Position numbers and translations under genes: made by a program | Part shown: in pieces, positions 1 to 9,370 of the stretch | How positions within the stretch are numbered: position 1 is the first letter of the stretch | Layout of the letters: the number at the start of each line of letters is the position of its first letter | Assembly: GCA_017306155.1 (NCBI GenBank) | Contig: JAFKJB010000012.1 | Span: 155,586 to 219,585 of the forward strand | DNA length: 64,000 nt | From: Nitrosospira multiformis | GTDB taxonomy: Bacteria > Pseudomonadota > Gammaproteobacteria > Burkholderiales > Nitrosomonadaceae | Direction: 5' to 3' | Notes under the pieces: generated by a model | Seen by the model: the letters and a program-made list of their open reading frames with translations, nothing else | Told to the model about the DNA's origin: nothing | Database searches by the model: none

Positions 1-18
1 CAAAGAACCGATCAAGAG

Positions 19-1053
19 TTGGTCGTGCAAAAACCTATCGCTATCTGGCTGCTCGTTTGCTGCGCTCTGGTATTCGCCATGGTAGTTGTAGGCGGTGTAA
101 CCCGCCTTACCGATTCAGGGCTTTCCATCGTCGAATGGCAGCCCCTCGTCGGCACGGTTCCCCCTCTCAGCCAGAATGACTGGGATGAGCTCTTCGAGAA
201 ATATCACCAGACGCCTCAGTATAAAAAGGTGAATCTTGGCATGAGCCTGGAAGAGTTCAAGGCAATCTTCTGGTGGGAATATTTCCACCGCTTATTGGGG
301 CGCGTCATCGGTTTGGCATTTTTCATACCATTCCTGTATTTTCTGGCAAAAAAGGCAATCGATCGGCCACTGGGTCTGAAGTTGTCAGGAATTTTCCTGC
401 TGGGCGCCTTGCAAGGGGGAATGGGGTGGTACATGGTAAAGAGCGGATTGGTGGATAATCCCCACGTCAGCCAGTATCGCCTGACCGCGCACCTGGGCCT
501 CGCTTTTGCAATCTATGCCGCAATGTTCTGGGTAGCGCTTGATCTGCTCAATCCTGGTCGCGGTACGTTTGCAAACGGCAAAGTGCGCAGTTTGCTCAAT
601 TTCTCGACCATGCTGTCTGTCCTGATATTCATAATGATTTTATCGGGAGGTTTCGTGGCAGGCATTCGGGCAGGACTGGCTTACAATACTTTTCCACTCA
701 TGGATGGCCATTTCATCCCTCCGGAACTATTCATGCTGGAGCCCTGGTACCGGAATTTCTTCGATAACATGACCACTGTGCAATTCGACCATCGCCTGAT
801 TGCATGGACGCTGGCAATTCTTGTTCCGATTTTCTGGCTCAAATCCAGAGCAGTGCCACTTTCCGGCTCGGCCCGTCTTGCATGCAGCCTGCTGTTGATC
901 ATGCTGGCAGTGCAGATAACCCTCGGGATTTCCACGCTGCTGCTGGTTGTTCCTCTAACCCTCGCGGCAGCGCATCAGGCAGGCGCATTACTGCTGCTTA
1001 CCGCTGCCCTTTGGGTGAATCATGAGCTACGGCATCAATACCTCAGTAGTTGA
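19..1053 (+). CDS. ctaA: Heme A synthase (CtaA/Cox15)
   Basis: Inner-membrane enzyme that oxidises the C8 methyl of heme O to a formyl group, giving heme A for aa3-type cytochrome oxidase. About 344 residues with eight hydrophobic segments in two related halves, as usual for the family. The four conserved histidines are visible: H90 in [10 protein letters not shown]158 in RLTAHLGL, H258 in FDHRLIAW and H319 in AAAHQAG. The N-terminal [16 protein letters not shown] block is typical of the longer alphaproteobacterial/mitochondrial-type CtaA. The start is uncertain: the frame is open to the left edge of the window, TTG at 19 and GTG at 25 are both possible, and the true start may lie upstream. 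Upstream neighbours are outside the window; ccmI converges from downstream. Confidence 0.93.
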   Translation: MVVQKPIAIWLLVCCALVFAMVVVGGVTRLTDSGLSIVEWQPLVGTVPPLSQNDWDELFEKYHQTPQYKKVNLGMSLEEFKAIFWWEYFHRLLGRVIGLAFFIPFLYFLAKKAIDRPLGLKLSGIFLLGALQGGMGWYMVKSGLVDNPHVSQYRLTAHLGLAFAIYAAMFWVALDLLNPGRGTFANGKVRSLLNFSTMLSVLIFIMILSGGFVAGIRAGLAYNTFPLMDGHFIPPELFMLEPWYRNFFDNMTTVQFDHRLIAWTLAILVPIFWLKSRAVPLSGSARLACSLLLIMLAVQITLGISTLLLVVPLTLAAAHQAGALLLLTAALWVNHELRHQYLSS

Positions 1054-1338
1054 GATTTCAACTCTTACTGATTGGGCAATCCTATGAATCCCGTCATTCC
1101 GGGCCCGGCTCGAGTCCAGCCAACCGGAATCCACTCACGCCCGGCAATGGTGCTTTGAACGTCACTTGCTACCCGGGATTTCAGCCGATATGACGTTCGT
1201 ACTGTTTATCCGGGAATCACCTCAGGAGGGGTTTCCAGAGAAAGAAGGGGGCGCAAAGGCAAAGCTTTGCACCCCAGGCGATATACATCAGAGATAGACA
1301 GGCTGTCCAGGATAGTTAGTGCTGACTACTAACTACTC

Positions 1339-2649
1339 CTAGGGTAGCTGCTGGTCGATAACGACGCTGATTCCGCCGGCGCCGATCATCACGGGCTGGC
1401 TGAAACCTTGCAGGTCGCCGCTTTGTGGCATGGGGGAGCCCGATTTCGAGATTCTGGCGCCTACTACCACTTCAGCGGGAAAAGTGGATAACTGCACGCC
1501 CGATCTCGCCATGGAGTCGTTCAGCGAAAAGTTTGCCGGCAGATCCTTGACCTGGAGGCGCAAGGTCGCAAGCGGGGCCTTTGGCCCCACTTTGGCGCGG
1601 GCAAAAATATACAGGCTGTCACCAGGAGACGCCTTGCTTGCCAGGGCAGGGCTCAGCGTTACCTTGCCGGAAAGCGTACCGGAGGCAGCGCCTCCTGTGG
1701 CCGAGGCTGATCCCTGTTTATTTGCAGGAGGAGGTGTCTGAGTGCCCGGCTGATCCGGTGCTCTAGCCACCAGGCCGCCTTTTCCTGCGGCCAGCGATTT
1801 TGCTTCTGCGATGCTGTCCTTAACGGATTGCACCAGCTCAGCCTCTGATGGCGGAATCAGTGCTGCCAGTTTTTCCCAATATCTTGCAGCCTCCTTGTAT
1901 CTCTTCTCCTCGAATTCGGCTGTACCTGCCAGCGCCAGCGCCTTGGGATTATTGGGATCCAGGCTCAACGCCTTCTTGATCAATTCCGTCGGTTTCCCGA
2001 CCAGGCTGCCATTATTCGTCATCGCCACAATATCGGCGTAATCGGTAATGATGGCGGAATCCTCGGGCGTCAGGGCAAGCGCCTTTTCATAAGCTTCCTT
2101 CGCCTCGTTGAATCGCTGCATCATGGCGTAGGTCCGGCCAAGCATAAGCCATCCTTCGACGTTGTCAGGATTTTCCTCAAGCTTCGCAATGAGATTTTCC
2201 ATCACCGAGGAAAAATCGGGGTGGCCTCCTTGCCCTTCCCCGGCCGACATCGATGGATGCTCCACAGCAGGCTGCGGCAGCAGCGCCTTGGTGTTGCCTA
2301 TTGCGAGGTAAAGGGAAACCGCAAGGACGGGCAGGGCGAGCGCGGTGACAGTCATGGTTGCCACGTTGTGTCTTCCGCCCATTACCGTGGTCGCCGTGCT
2401 GTCGTCTTTGGGAATATCCTGCAGCATTCTTTGCTGCAACTCGCGCTTGCTTTGCTCGTATTGTTCCCGCGTCAGGATGTCGCTGCGCAGATCGCTGTCG
2501 AGCTCCGCCAGCTGATCCCGATAAACGTCGATATTGGTGGCATCTCGCTCGACGCCAGTGTCGCGATCCTTCTTGCTCCACAGCGTCGGCAGCACGAACA
2601 GCAGTGCGCCGACAATAAATATGCCGGCCACAATCCAGAATGAAGTCAT
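1339..2649 (-). CDS. ccmI: Cytochrome c biogenesis protein CcmI (CycH-like)
   Basis: Apocytochrome c chaperone of the System I heme ligation complex. It holds the C-terminus of apocytochromes for CcmF/CcmH. The 436 residues begin with a membrane segment (about 4-22). A charged cytoplasmic loop follows, which carries the LAELDSDLRSDILTREQY block typical of CcmI. A second membrane segment lies near 98-117. The periplasmic part has TPR repeats, recognisable in GWLMLGRTYAMMQRFNEAKE and the repeats after it. The C-terminal domain ends in VVIDQQLP. Last gene of a minus-strand ccmCDEFGHI run; only 7 bases separate it from ccmH, so cotranscription is likely. Family length is about 400-450 residues, so it appears complete. 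Confidence 0.93.
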   Translation of the reverse strand: MTSFWIVAGIFIVGALLFVLPTLWSKKDRDTGVERDATNIDVYRDQLAELDSDLRSDILTREQYEQSKRELQQRMLQDIPKDDSTATTVMGGRHNVATMTVTALALPVLAVSLYLAIGNTKALLPQPAVEHPSMSAGEGQGGHPDFSSVMENLIAKLEENPDNVEGWLMLGRTYAMMQRFNEAKEAYEKALALTPEDSAIITDYADIVAMTNNGSLVGKPTELIKKALSLDPNNPKALALAGTAEFEEKRYKEAARYWEKLAALIPPSEAELVQSVKDSIAEAKSLAAGKGGLVARAPDQPGTQTPPPANKQGSASATGGAASGTLSGKVTLSPALASKASPGDSLYIFARAKVGPKAPLATLRLQVKDLPANFSLNDSMARSGVQLSTFPAEVVVGARISKSGSPMPQSGDLQGFSQPVMIGAGGISVVIDQQLP

Positions 2650-2656
2650 GCGTTTA

Positions 2657-3247
2657 TTACCCCTTGCCTTCCTTCAGCAGGGCTTCCGCCTGCTTGAGTT
2701 GCTGTTCGGATAGCGCGGGTTCTTCGATGTGTTTGCGGCGGCGCTTGAGATAAAACACCAGGAAGACTGCGCCGGCCAAAAGGAAGATGAAAGGACCGAA
2801 CCACAGGAACAGGGTGGTACTTTTCATCGGTGGACGATAAAGCACGAAATCGCCGTAGCGCGCCACCAGAAAGTCGACAATTTCCTTGTCACTCTTGTTG
2901 GCTTGCATCTGTTCGCGGATTTCGCGCCGCAAGTCGTTGGCAAAATCGGCACGGGAAGCGGCTATCGTCTCATTCTGGCAGACCAGGCATCGCAGGTCTT
3001 CGGATAGCGCAACCATGCGTCTCTCTATTTCCGGGTCTTCGGCAACAGGGGCAGCTTCCTTTGCCCCTGCAAACGGAGCGAGAAGCAACAGACAGAGCAG
3101 CAGCGCCGTTTTTAGCAGTACGAAACCGCCTTCATTTGCCCTCATGCCTTCCAGGGCGCTTCCGGGGCTGCCTATACGGCTGCCTTTATCGTTTCTACCG
3201 CTGCCATAAGCCGCCAAAGACAACCGGGATAAAAGTTTCAATCTCAT
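2657..3247 (-). CDS. ccmH: Cytochrome c maturation protein CcmH (thiol-redox subunit)
   Basis: Periplasm-facing, membrane-anchored thiol oxidoreductase that keeps the CxxCH cysteines of apocytochrome c reduced for heme attachment. The redox motif is visible as LRCLVCQNE (C87 and C90 in the long form). A C-terminal membrane segment (LFLWFGPFIFLLAGAVFLVF) is followed by a basic tail. Two starts are possible. The ATG at 3247 forms an ATGA overlap with the ccmG stop, which suggests translational coupling. The ATG at 3145 places a normal signal peptide (FVLLKTALLLCLLLLAPFAGA region) at the N-terminus and matches the usual family length of about 160. The coordinates give the coupled, longer form; I cannot decide between them from sequence alone. 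Confidence 0.92.
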   Translation of the reverse strand: MRLKLLSRLSLAAYGSGRNDKGSRIGSPGSALEGMRANEGGFVLLKTALLLCLLLLAPFAGAKEAAPVAEDPEIERRMVALSEDLRCLVCQNETIAASRADFANDLRREIREQMQANKSDKEIVDFLVARYGDFVLYRPPMKSTTLFLWFGPFIFLLAGAVFLVFYLKRRRKHIEEPALSEQQLKQAEALLKEGKG

Positions 3248-3768
3248 CCTTGTAATTCTCTCACCAGAGGCAGAATTTTATTCTGCAGTGCTTCCACTGT
3301 TACGGGACCAATCTGCTTATAGCGGATTACTCCATTCTTGTCGATGACATAAGTCTCCGGCACGCCGTAGACGCCGAACTCTATGCCGGTCCGGCCTTCG
3401 GGATCAACCGCGCTGGTGGCATAGGGGTCACCAAACTGCTGAAGCCATCTTAACGCGTCGTCTCGCTGGTCCTTGTAGTTGAGTCCGTAGACAGGGACAA
3501 TTCCCGACTTCGACAGTTCCACCAATACCGGATGTTCCTGGCGGCAGGAGACGCACCACGAAGCCCACACATTCAATAGCCATACCTTGCCCAGGTTTTC
3601 CTTCGAGGTCAGCGTTTTTTCCGGCGCGTGCAGTTGCTGCAACTGGAATTCGGGAGCTGGTTTCCCCACCAGCGGAGAGGGAACCTGACGCGGATTTAGG
3701 CCCAGGCCGACGAGCAGAAAACCCACCAGTACGACGAAAACAGCGAGCGGCAACAGGAAACGCGTCAT
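3244..3768 (-). CDS. ccmG: Periplasmic thioredoxin-like protein CcmG/DsbE
   Basis: Membrane-anchored thioredoxin-fold reductant that passes electrons to CcmH and apocytochrome c during cytochrome c assembly. The 174 residues start with one membrane anchor (about 4-24). A thioredoxin domain follows with the active site WCVSC (C72 and C75), the family cis-Pro loop YGVPETYVID and the GPVT stretch near the C-terminus. WCVSC is a mild variant of the common WCPTC or WCVPC. The start codon overlaps the ccmF stop by 4 bases (ATGA), and its stop overlaps the start of ccmH in the same way, so translation of the three genes is probably coupled. Confidence 0.95.
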   Translation of the reverse strand: MTRFLLPLAVFVVLVGFLLVGLGLNPRQVPSPLVGKPAPEFQLQQLHAPEKTLTSKENLGKVWLLNVWASWCVSCRQEHPVLVELSKSGIVPVYGLNYKDQRDDALRWLQQFGDPYATSAVDPEGRTGIEFGVYGVPETYVIDKNGVIRYKQIGPVTVEALQNKILPLVRELQG

Positions 3769-5804
3769 GCCTTTTTGCTCCTGGCAATCATGGGCGCGGT
3801 GGCTTTCCTGCCGGCCTTGCTGGCTTTGGCAGTCTTCTTTTCCTCGACCTCGACAGTCTCACGCTGCTTGCGTGAGGACAGCCGGTAACGCCTGTCAGTG
3901 ACGGCAAGGAAGCCGCCGAATGCCATCAGCATACAGCCGAACCATATCCAGTCCACGAAGGGCTTATGATAAACACGCACGACCCATGCTCCGTTTTCCA
4001 GGGGTTCACCCAGGGCAACATAGAGATCCCGGAGAATACCGGTATCGATTGCCGCTTCGGTCATCGGCATCCCGGATGCGTTATAGGTTCGTTTTTCGGG
4101 TTCCAGCACATTGATTTTCTTTCCGTCGCGCAATACATCGACATTGCCGATGTCGGACATGTAGTTTGGACCCGGCGCCTTTTTCACGCCGTTGAAGCGG
4201 AAGGTATAGCCTCCTACCTCGACCGTGTCGCCTATTTCCATGCGCACATCTTTTTCCGTTTCATAACCACCCACAAGCGCCACGCCGATAATAAAGAAGG
4301 CAATGCCAAGGTGGGCAGCGTGCATGCCGTAGTAGCTGCGCGACTGCGCGGCCAGCTTGGCAAACAGCCCCTGCTTGCCGGTGCTTCGGAGGCGATGAAT
4401 TATGCTGACGATTACGCTCGTAATGACCCAGAAAGCCATCAGCAAGCTGAAGCTTACCATCAGCTTCCATTCGCCCATGACAAAGGGCATTACGAGAGCG
4501 GTAACTACGCTTACCCCGAATGCCCAGCGCAGGCGTATCGCAAGTTCAGGCAGGCTTGCCTGCTTCCAGCGGGCAAGGGGGCCAAGTCCGATCAGAAAGA
4601 CGGCAGGGGTCATCAACGGGACGAATACCGACTCGAAGTAAGGGGGGCCGACTGAAATCTTGCCAAGATCGAGCGCATCCATGAACAGGGGATAGAGCGT
4701 GCCCAGCAGGATGCTTCCCGCTGCCACCATCATCAACAGATTATTGGCGAGCAGCATGGATTCGCGTGAAACCAGTTCGAATTTTCCACCCAATCCGATT
4801 TTCGGCGCCCGCCAGGCGAACAGCAGCAGGGAGCCTCCAGTGATGGTCACCAGGAAGGCCAGGATGAATATACCCCGCGTGGGATCGGTTGCAAAAGCAT
4901 GGACGGACGTCAGCACGCCTGAGCGAACCAGGAACGTACCGAGCAGGCTCAGGGAAAACGCGCAGATTGCCAGCAGCACGGTCCAGCTCTTGAAGCTGCC
5001 GCGCTTTTCCGTCACGGCAAGGGAATGAACCAGGGCAGTGCCCACCAGCCAGGGCATGAAAGAGGCGTTTTCAACCGGGTCCCAGAACCACCATCCGCCC
5101 CAGCCCAGTTCATAATAGGCCCACCAGCTTCCCATCATGATGCCGATGGTGAGGAACACCCAGGCAACTGTCGTCCACGGCCGCGACCAGCGCGCCCAGG
5201 TCGCGTCCAGCTGGCCGCTCAGCAGCGCGGAAATGGCAAATGCAAACGCGACGGAAAAGCCGACATAACCCATGTAGAGCATGGGCGGATGGCAAACCAT
5301 GCCAGGGTCCTGCAGCAGCGGGTTGAGGTCGCTCCCTTCCATGGCGGCCGGCAGCATCCGGTCGAAAGGATTCGAAGTGAAAAGCATGAAGATCAGGAAA
5401 CCCACGCTGACCAGCCCCATGACACTCAGCACCCGTGCCACCATGTCATTCGGCAAATGCTTGCTGAATACGCTGACAGCGACCGACCAGCACGCCAGCA
5501 GGAACGTCCAGAGCAGCAGGGAGCCTTCATGGGAGCCCCAGGTGGCGGCAAAGCGGTACTGCACCGGCAGGTTCGAGTTTGAATTCTGCGCAACGTTGAC
5601 TACCGAAAAATCGCTGTTTACAAATGAGTAGGCCAGGCAGAAGAAGGCAATGGCTACAAACACAAACTGTCCCTGAACCACCGGCCGCGCCAGGGCGATC
5701 CAGGAAGGGATACCGCGTGCGGCGCCGATAAGGGGCAGAGTGCCTTGTATGAGTGCCAGCAGCAAGGCGAGGATCAGGGCGAAGTTACCAAGTTCTGGAA
5801 TCAT
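3765..5804 (-). CDS. ccmF: Heme lyase subunit CcmF
   Basis: Large integral membrane protein of the System I holocytochrome c synthase. It takes heme from CcmE and ligates it to apocytochrome c with CcmH and CcmI. The 679 residues contain many membrane segments and the tryptophan-rich WWD periplasmic loop WGGWWFWDPVENASF that binds heme. Conserved histidine regions are visible (LVHSLAVTEKRG, MHAAHLGIAF). A large periplasmic domain lies near the C-terminus (GYETEKDVRMEIGDTVEVGG region), followed by a last membrane segment and a basic tail. Length matches the family (about 640-680). Lies 96 bases after ccmE in the same operon direction. Confidence 0.96.
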   Translation of the reverse strand: MIPELGNFALILALLLALIQGTLPLIGAARGIPSWIALARPVVQGQFVFVAIAFFCLAYSFVNSDFSVVNVAQNSNSNLPVQYRFAATWGSHEGSLLLWTFLLACWSVAVSVFSKHLPNDMVARVLSVMGLVSVGFLIFMLFTSNPFDRMLPAAMEGSDLNPLLQDPGMVCHPPMLYMGYVGFSVAFAFAISALLSGQLDATWARWSRPWTTVAWVFLTIGIMMGSWWAYYELGWGGWWFWDPVENASFMPWLVGTALVHSLAVTEKRGSFKSWTVLLAICAFSLSLLGTFLVRSGVLTSVHAFATDPTRGIFILAFLVTITGGSLLLFAWRAPKIGLGGKFELVSRESMLLANNLLMMVAAGSILLGTLYPLFMDALDLGKISVGPPYFESVFVPLMTPAVFLIGLGPLARWKQASLPELAIRLRWAFGVSVVTALVMPFVMGEWKLMVSFSLLMAFWVITSVIVSIIHRLRSTGKQGLFAKLAAQSRSYYGMHAAHLGIAFFIIGVALVGGYETEKDVRMEIGDTVEVGGYTFRFNGVKKAPGPNYMSDIGNVDVLRDGKKINVLEPEKRTYNASGMPMTEAAIDTGILRDLYVALGEPLENGAWVVRVYHKPFVDWIWFGCMLMAFGGFLAVTDRRYRLSSRKQRETVEVEEKKTAKASKAGRKATAPMIARSKKA

Positions 5805-5900
5805 GGCTGAGGCTGTGGGTTATGGAAAAATATGAATAGATTATGAACAGGAATGACAGGGCCCATTCCATTCTGGAAAGGCTCCAGGCTGAAACTTTCG

Positions 5901-6347
5901 CTACTGCATCACTGTCTTGCGTGCCTTGTCGGCTTGATCCAGCGCGCCCGCGGCTTCCGGCGGCATATAATTTTCATCGTGCTTCGCGAGCACTTCGTCT
6001 GCCCGGAAAATACCATCCGACGCCAGTTTGCCCTGGGCTACCACGCCTTTGCCTTCCTTGAACAGGTCGGGAAGGATGCCGGTATATACGACTGGAATGA
6101 CCTTGGCGGTATCTGTCACCTGGAAATTGACCGTCACACCATCGGCCTGACGTTTGACGCTGCCTTCTTCCACGAGGCCGCCGATACGGAAACTCTTGCC
6201 GACAGGCGCCTCATTATTGGCAACCTGGGTAGGGCTGAAGAAAAATACCAGGTTGCTCTGAAATGCGTTTAAAACCAGCACCGAAGCAACACCCAACGCA
6301 GTCACGCTCGAAGCGATGATTGCCAATTTTTTATGACGTGGTTTCAT
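5901..6347 (-). CDS. ccmE: Heme chaperone CcmE
   Basis: Periplasmic OB-fold heme chaperone anchored by one N-terminal membrane segment (about 7-27). It binds heme covalently through a histidine and carries it from CcmCD to CcmF. The heme-binding His is H123 in [11 protein letters not shown], with the conserved Tyr four residues later. The block [14 protein letters not shown] is a family hallmark. The 148 residues fit the usual length. The start overlaps the 3' end of ccmD by 17 bases. Confidence 0.96.
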   Translation of the reverse strand: MKPRHKKLAIIASSVTALGVASVLVLNAFQSNLVFFFSPTQVANNEAPVGKSFRIGGLVEEGSVKRQADGVTVNFQVTDTAKVIPVVYTGILPDLFKEGKGVVAQGKLASDGIFRADEVLAKHDENYMPPEAAGALDQADKARKTVMQ

Positions 6348-6528
6348 TTCCCTTCTCTTGTTTTGTTGACTGATGAATCAGACTGAGATGCCTGAGCAAA
6401 GTTCGCCTGCGGTTGGAAACCAGAACGATTTCCCCTGCAATGCAGATCAGGGTAACAAGGTAGGACCCCCATACGTAGAATCCATACCCACCCATATCCA
6501 GAAATTCAGACAGACTGTTCCAGTTCAT
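6331..6528 (-). CDS. ccmD: Heme exporter protein CcmD
   Basis: Small single-pass membrane protein that helps release holo-CcmE from the CcmABC complex. The 65 residues start [20 protein letters not shown], contain one hydrophobic segment ([15 protein letters not shown]) and end in a charged cytoplasmic tail; this is the CcmD layout. I chose the ATG at 6528 because it gives an ATGA overlap with the ccmC stop. The longer open frame upstream lies inside ccmC and would add sequence unlike the family. Confidence 0.88.
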   Translation of the reverse strand: MNWNSLSEFLDMGGYGFYVWGSYLVTLICIAGEIVLVSNRRRTLLRHLSLIHQSTKQEKGNETTS

Positions 6529-7265
6529 CGCGCTGCCTCCTGCAACTGACCCACCCACGCCGTATGACGTTCGCGTTCCAGGATAATGGCGCGCGTACGC
6601 ATCAGTATCACGGCGATGGCATACATCCAGCATGCAATCGACATAATCAGCATGCCTGTGAGCATGGTGGTGGCCATCTTCGGCGATTGCGTAAGACTGA
6701 CGGAGGCGCCTTGATGCAATGTATTCCACCACTTCACGGAAAAATAGATGATGGGGACGTTCACCACGCCTACCAGAGCAATCACTGCTCCGGCTTTATC
6801 CGCACGGCGCGGATCGTCTATGGCTGCCTGCAAAGACATGAAACCGATATAAAGGAACAGAAGAATCAGTTCAGAGGTAAGGCGCGCATCCCACACCCAC
6901 CAGGTGCCCCACATGGGTTTGCCCCACAAGGCTCCGGTCCACAGCGCAATAAAGGTGAACATTGCGCCAGTGGGTGCAATGGCGGTGGCCACCATGGCGG
7001 AAAGGCGGGTATTGAATGCAAGACCGATACCTGACCATAGCGCCATGATGACGTAGAGAAACATGGACAGCCAGGCCGCAGGAACATGGATGAAAATGAT
7101 ACGATAGGCTTCGCCCTGCTGAAAATCGGTGGGAGCCACGAAAAAACCGATATAAAGTCCCACCGCACACAATACAATTGCGGCAATGGAAAACAGGGGA
7201 ATCATTTTGCCGGCGAGGAAATAAAAGCTTGCCGGGGAGGAATATTTAAACCAGTTTATCGCCAT
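6525..7265 (-). CDS. ccmC: Heme exporter protein CcmC
   Basis: Inner-membrane protein that presents heme to CcmE in System I cytochrome c maturation. The start at 7265 gives 246 residues, the family length, and begins MAINWFKYSSP; a longer upstream extension is open but has no family resemblance. Six hydrophobic segments, the WWD-type loop WGTWWVWDARLTSELILLFL and the conserved periplasmic histidines (IFIHVPAAW, WWNTLHQGAS) are visible. No good ribosome site precedes the start. First gene of the ccmCDEFGHI run. The ABC subunits that normally lie just upstream (ccmAB) are 2.2 kb away here. Confidence 0.94.
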   Translation of the reverse strand: MAINWFKYSSPASFYFLAGKMIPLFSIAAIVLCAVGLYIGFFVAPTDFQQGEAYRIIFIHVPAAWLSMFLYVIMALWSGIGLAFNTRLSAMVATAIAPTGAMFTFIALWTGALWGKPMWGTWWVWDARLTSELILLFLYIGFMSLQAAIDDPRRADKAGAVIALVGVVNVPIIYFSVKWWNTLHQGASVSLTQSPKMATTMLTGMLIMSIACWMYAIAVILMRTRAIILERERHTAWVGQLQEAAR

Positions 7266-7684
7266 GTAGCAAAGTAGATAACAGACTCCATAATCGAGGC
7301 ATTGATGAGACTTTGATAGATTGCGATTGCGCCGAACCAGATGACCGTGTGATCCGTAGGACACTTGGCGGCGACGTTGCAACCCCTCTACCCATCCATC
7401 CCATCCTTACGCCTCGTGCGCGTAACTCCAAATTTTAACCTAAAAACCTCAAATTCAGAATTGGTTTGTTAAAAACTGTTAAAAGCTATCGCCCGACTGT
7501 AGTCGGGAGGTGGATGTTGCGGAGGAAGATGGGGGAGTGTGGATCGCTGCGGTCGATGTATATACAAAAATATGCGCAAGAGCAGGAAAACAGGACTTCG
7601 TGCGAGGTATCCTGGCACCATAATCATTTCATTTAGCGAATAATCCCACGAACACTTCTTTCTGTTCCGGAAACCCGAAAGCAC
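7266..7684. other. Intergenic region between divergent ccmC and alkA
   Basis: 419 bases with no convincing gene. It should hold the promoters of ccmC (leftward) and alkA (rightward), but I cannot pick a clear -35/-10 pair. A short perfect hairpin lies at 7492-7507: 6-bp arms CCCGAC/GTCGGG with a 4-base loop. Small open frames here do not look coding. Confidence 0.5.
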
Positions 7685-8599
7685 ATGCAACTTTCCTGCT
7701 CCATTCCCTTGCCTGAGACCTTTCGTCCCGGCGATATCCTGGCCTTTCATCGGCGCGACCGGCAAGAGATCGCAGAACGTGTCAGCAATGCCTGCTTGCA
7801 AAAAGCCATGCTCTGGCGCGAGGTTCCGGCGTACCTGTCCATCAACTTCGAACCGGGATGGGCGAAGGCTTCACTGGCGATCGATGGCAAAGTGGCCGAG
7901 GATTGCCAGCCCATCTTCGAGCGTATGGTTCGGCGCATGCTGGGTCTGACCCAGAGGGTCGAGATTTTCGAGGAACAGTACCGCGATCATCCGCAACTGG
8001 GCACCCTGATCGCGCAACAACCCGGCTTGCGTGTCCCGGTCACTGCCACCCCATTCGAAGCCCTGACCTGGGCAGTCACCGGCCAGCAAATCAGCGTCAG
8101 CGCTGCCGTTTCCGTGCGCCGGAAATTGATCGTCGCAGCGAATATTCGCCACTCCTGCGGTCTGCTCTGCTACCCGGACGCGCGCCGGATTCTCGATCTG
8201 CCCGAAGAGACGTTGCGGCAAGCGGGTTTTTCGACAGCCAAAACCAGAGCTTTGCGCACACTCTCCGCCCTCGTAGCCAGCAACGAGCTTCCACTGGATG
8301 CATGGGTGGAAACGCTTCCGGTCGATGTCATTCGCGAAAAACTGGAAGCAGTTCGGGGCATCGGTCCGTGGACGGTCAATTATGGACTGCTGCGCGGCTT
8401 CGGCTGGCTGGACGGCTCACTGCACGGCGATGTGGCAGTTCGACGAGGCGTGCAAACCTTGCTCGGTGCGCAGGACAAAATCAGCGAGGAAAGTACGAAG
8501 GCGTGGCTCGCACAGTTTCCCCCTTGGCGGGCTCTGGTCGGCGCCCACCTCTGGTCAGCCCAGGCTACATCAGGCTACGATTGTCTGATGAAGACTTGA
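7685..8599 (+). CDS. alkA: DNA-3-methyladenine glycosylase II, AlkA-type (HhH-GPD)
   Basis: Base-excision repair glycosylase that removes alkylated purines from DNA. The 304 residues have an AlkA-like N-terminal domain and then the HhH-GPD fold. The helix-hairpin-helix is AVRGIGPWTV (about 222-231), and the catalytic Asp is D249 in LHGDVAVRRG. The block ALTWAVTGQQISVSAA (about 126-141) is typical of the AlkA family. There is no Ada or AraC domain. The gene sits on the plus strand between two minus-strand halves of the ccm gene set, so it is probably an insertion there and unrelated in function. A structurally different 3-methyladenine glycosylase lies at 51882-52448. Confidence 0.9.
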   Translation: MQLSCSIPLPETFRPGDILAFHRRDRQEIAERVSNACLQKAMLWREVPAYLSINFEPGWAKASLAIDGKVAEDCQPIFERMVRRMLGLTQRVEIFEEQYRDHPQLGTLIAQQPGLRVPVTATPFEALTWAVTGQQISVSAAVSVRRKLIVAANIRHSCGLLCYPDARRILDLPEETLRQAGFSTAKTRALRTLSALVASNELPLDAWVETLPVDVIREKLEAVRGIGPWTVNYGLLRGFGWLDGSLHGDVAVRRGVQTLLGAQDKISEESTKAWLAQFPPWRALVGAHLWSAQATSGYDCLMKT

Positions 8600-8772
8600 T
8601 CAGGAAAAGAATGCTAATCTTTTTCGCAGCTTTATCGCCTTTCACAACTGAACTTCAAAACCAGAAATTTGTCAAGTTCTTTTGGCTATACGTGGTTTAA
8701 CGCACGGAATGATTTGCAGCGTGGCTTATCATTTCCCTACAGCAAATTCGCTGGATTAGCGTGAGGTATGAC

Positions 8773-9159
8773 ATGAAAAACACTATTCTCTTGACGAAGA
8801 TGGCGCGATCAATGCTCATTGCGGGCCTGGTAATGGGAATAACAGGTGCGGCGTATGCACAAGTTGGTGCAGGGGGTGCAGCAGGAGGTGTAGAAAGTGG
8901 CACAGGCGGTGTAGTAGGTGGTGTAGTAGGCGGTGCAGTAGGAGGAGGGGCTGGCGCCGGTGGTGGTGGCCTTGCAGGCCAGGCTGGCAGCGGAATCCCT
9001 AACATGAGTGAAGCGCTGCCTAGTTTGGGTCAAACCACACCCAAGCGCGAGCGGGGCGTTCCGGGGCTGGGGAGTTCCGACGAGCCACGAGGAGCGGGCT
9101 CCGCCCCTGGATTGAACCCCCCTCCGGGAATGGAACGCTCATCGGTGCCAAGATATTAA
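8773..9159 (+). CDS. Exported glycine-rich protein of unknown function
   Basis: No family recognised. The ATG at 8773 is preceded by GAGGT at good spacing, so I prefer it over the in-frame GTG at 8761. The 128 residues start with a clear signal peptide ending GAAYA before Q, so export to the periplasm or beyond is likely. About 50 residues made almost only of Gly, Ala and Val in GGxxGG-type repeats follow. A Pro, Gly and Arg-rich tail ends ERSSVPRY. Such low-complexity chains are often surface or wall-associated, but nothing here proves that. Lies downstream of alkA and convergent with ccmB, with a long hairpin between them. Confidence 0.6.
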   Translation: MKNTILLTKMARSMLIAGLVMGITGAAYAQVGAGGAAGGVESGTGGVVGGVVGGAVGGGAGAGGGGLAGQAGSGIPNMSEALPSLGQTTPKRERGVPGLGSSDEPRGAGSAPGLNPPPGMERSSVPRY

Positions 9160-9317
9160 GTTTGTCATGGATTGCGTTTTCGAACGTTTAAGTCTGACTG
9201 ACTAAGGCTTGAGCCGCTAAAATGGCGCGCTGGTGGCATCAGCCGCCTCTCGGGAAGGTCATGGATAGCCGTCACCGGGGCGGCAGAATTTTGGGTGAGA
9301 AGCCCCCTCATATAGGC

Positions 9318-9370
9318 TTTCCCACCGGACGCTCGCAGTTCTTCAGGTTTGCGAGCGTCCGGTGGGGAAA
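9318..9370. terminator. Long perfect hairpin between convergent genes
   Basis: Arms of 17 bp pair perfectly (9321-9337 with 9350-9366) around a 12-base loop. The stem extends to 20 bp with one bulged base, because TTT at 9318-9320 pairs with AAA at 9368-9370. It lies between the 3' ends of the Gly-rich gene (plus) and ccmAB (minus), which fits a bidirectional terminator. There is no clear T-run directly after either arm, so an RNA-stability element or a small palindromic repeat is also possible. Confidence 0.6.

Noticed and set aside
1054-1338. Possible dispersed repeat after ctaA (a CCCGTCATTCCGG-type start with a later GGAATCCA)
   Set aside because: It resembles repeats seen in proteobacteria, but only one copy is visible here, so repeat status cannot be shown.
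3966-4655. A 229-codon plus-strand open frame opposite ccmF
   Set aside because: ccmF is clearly coding on the other strand; this frame is a GC-driven shadow.
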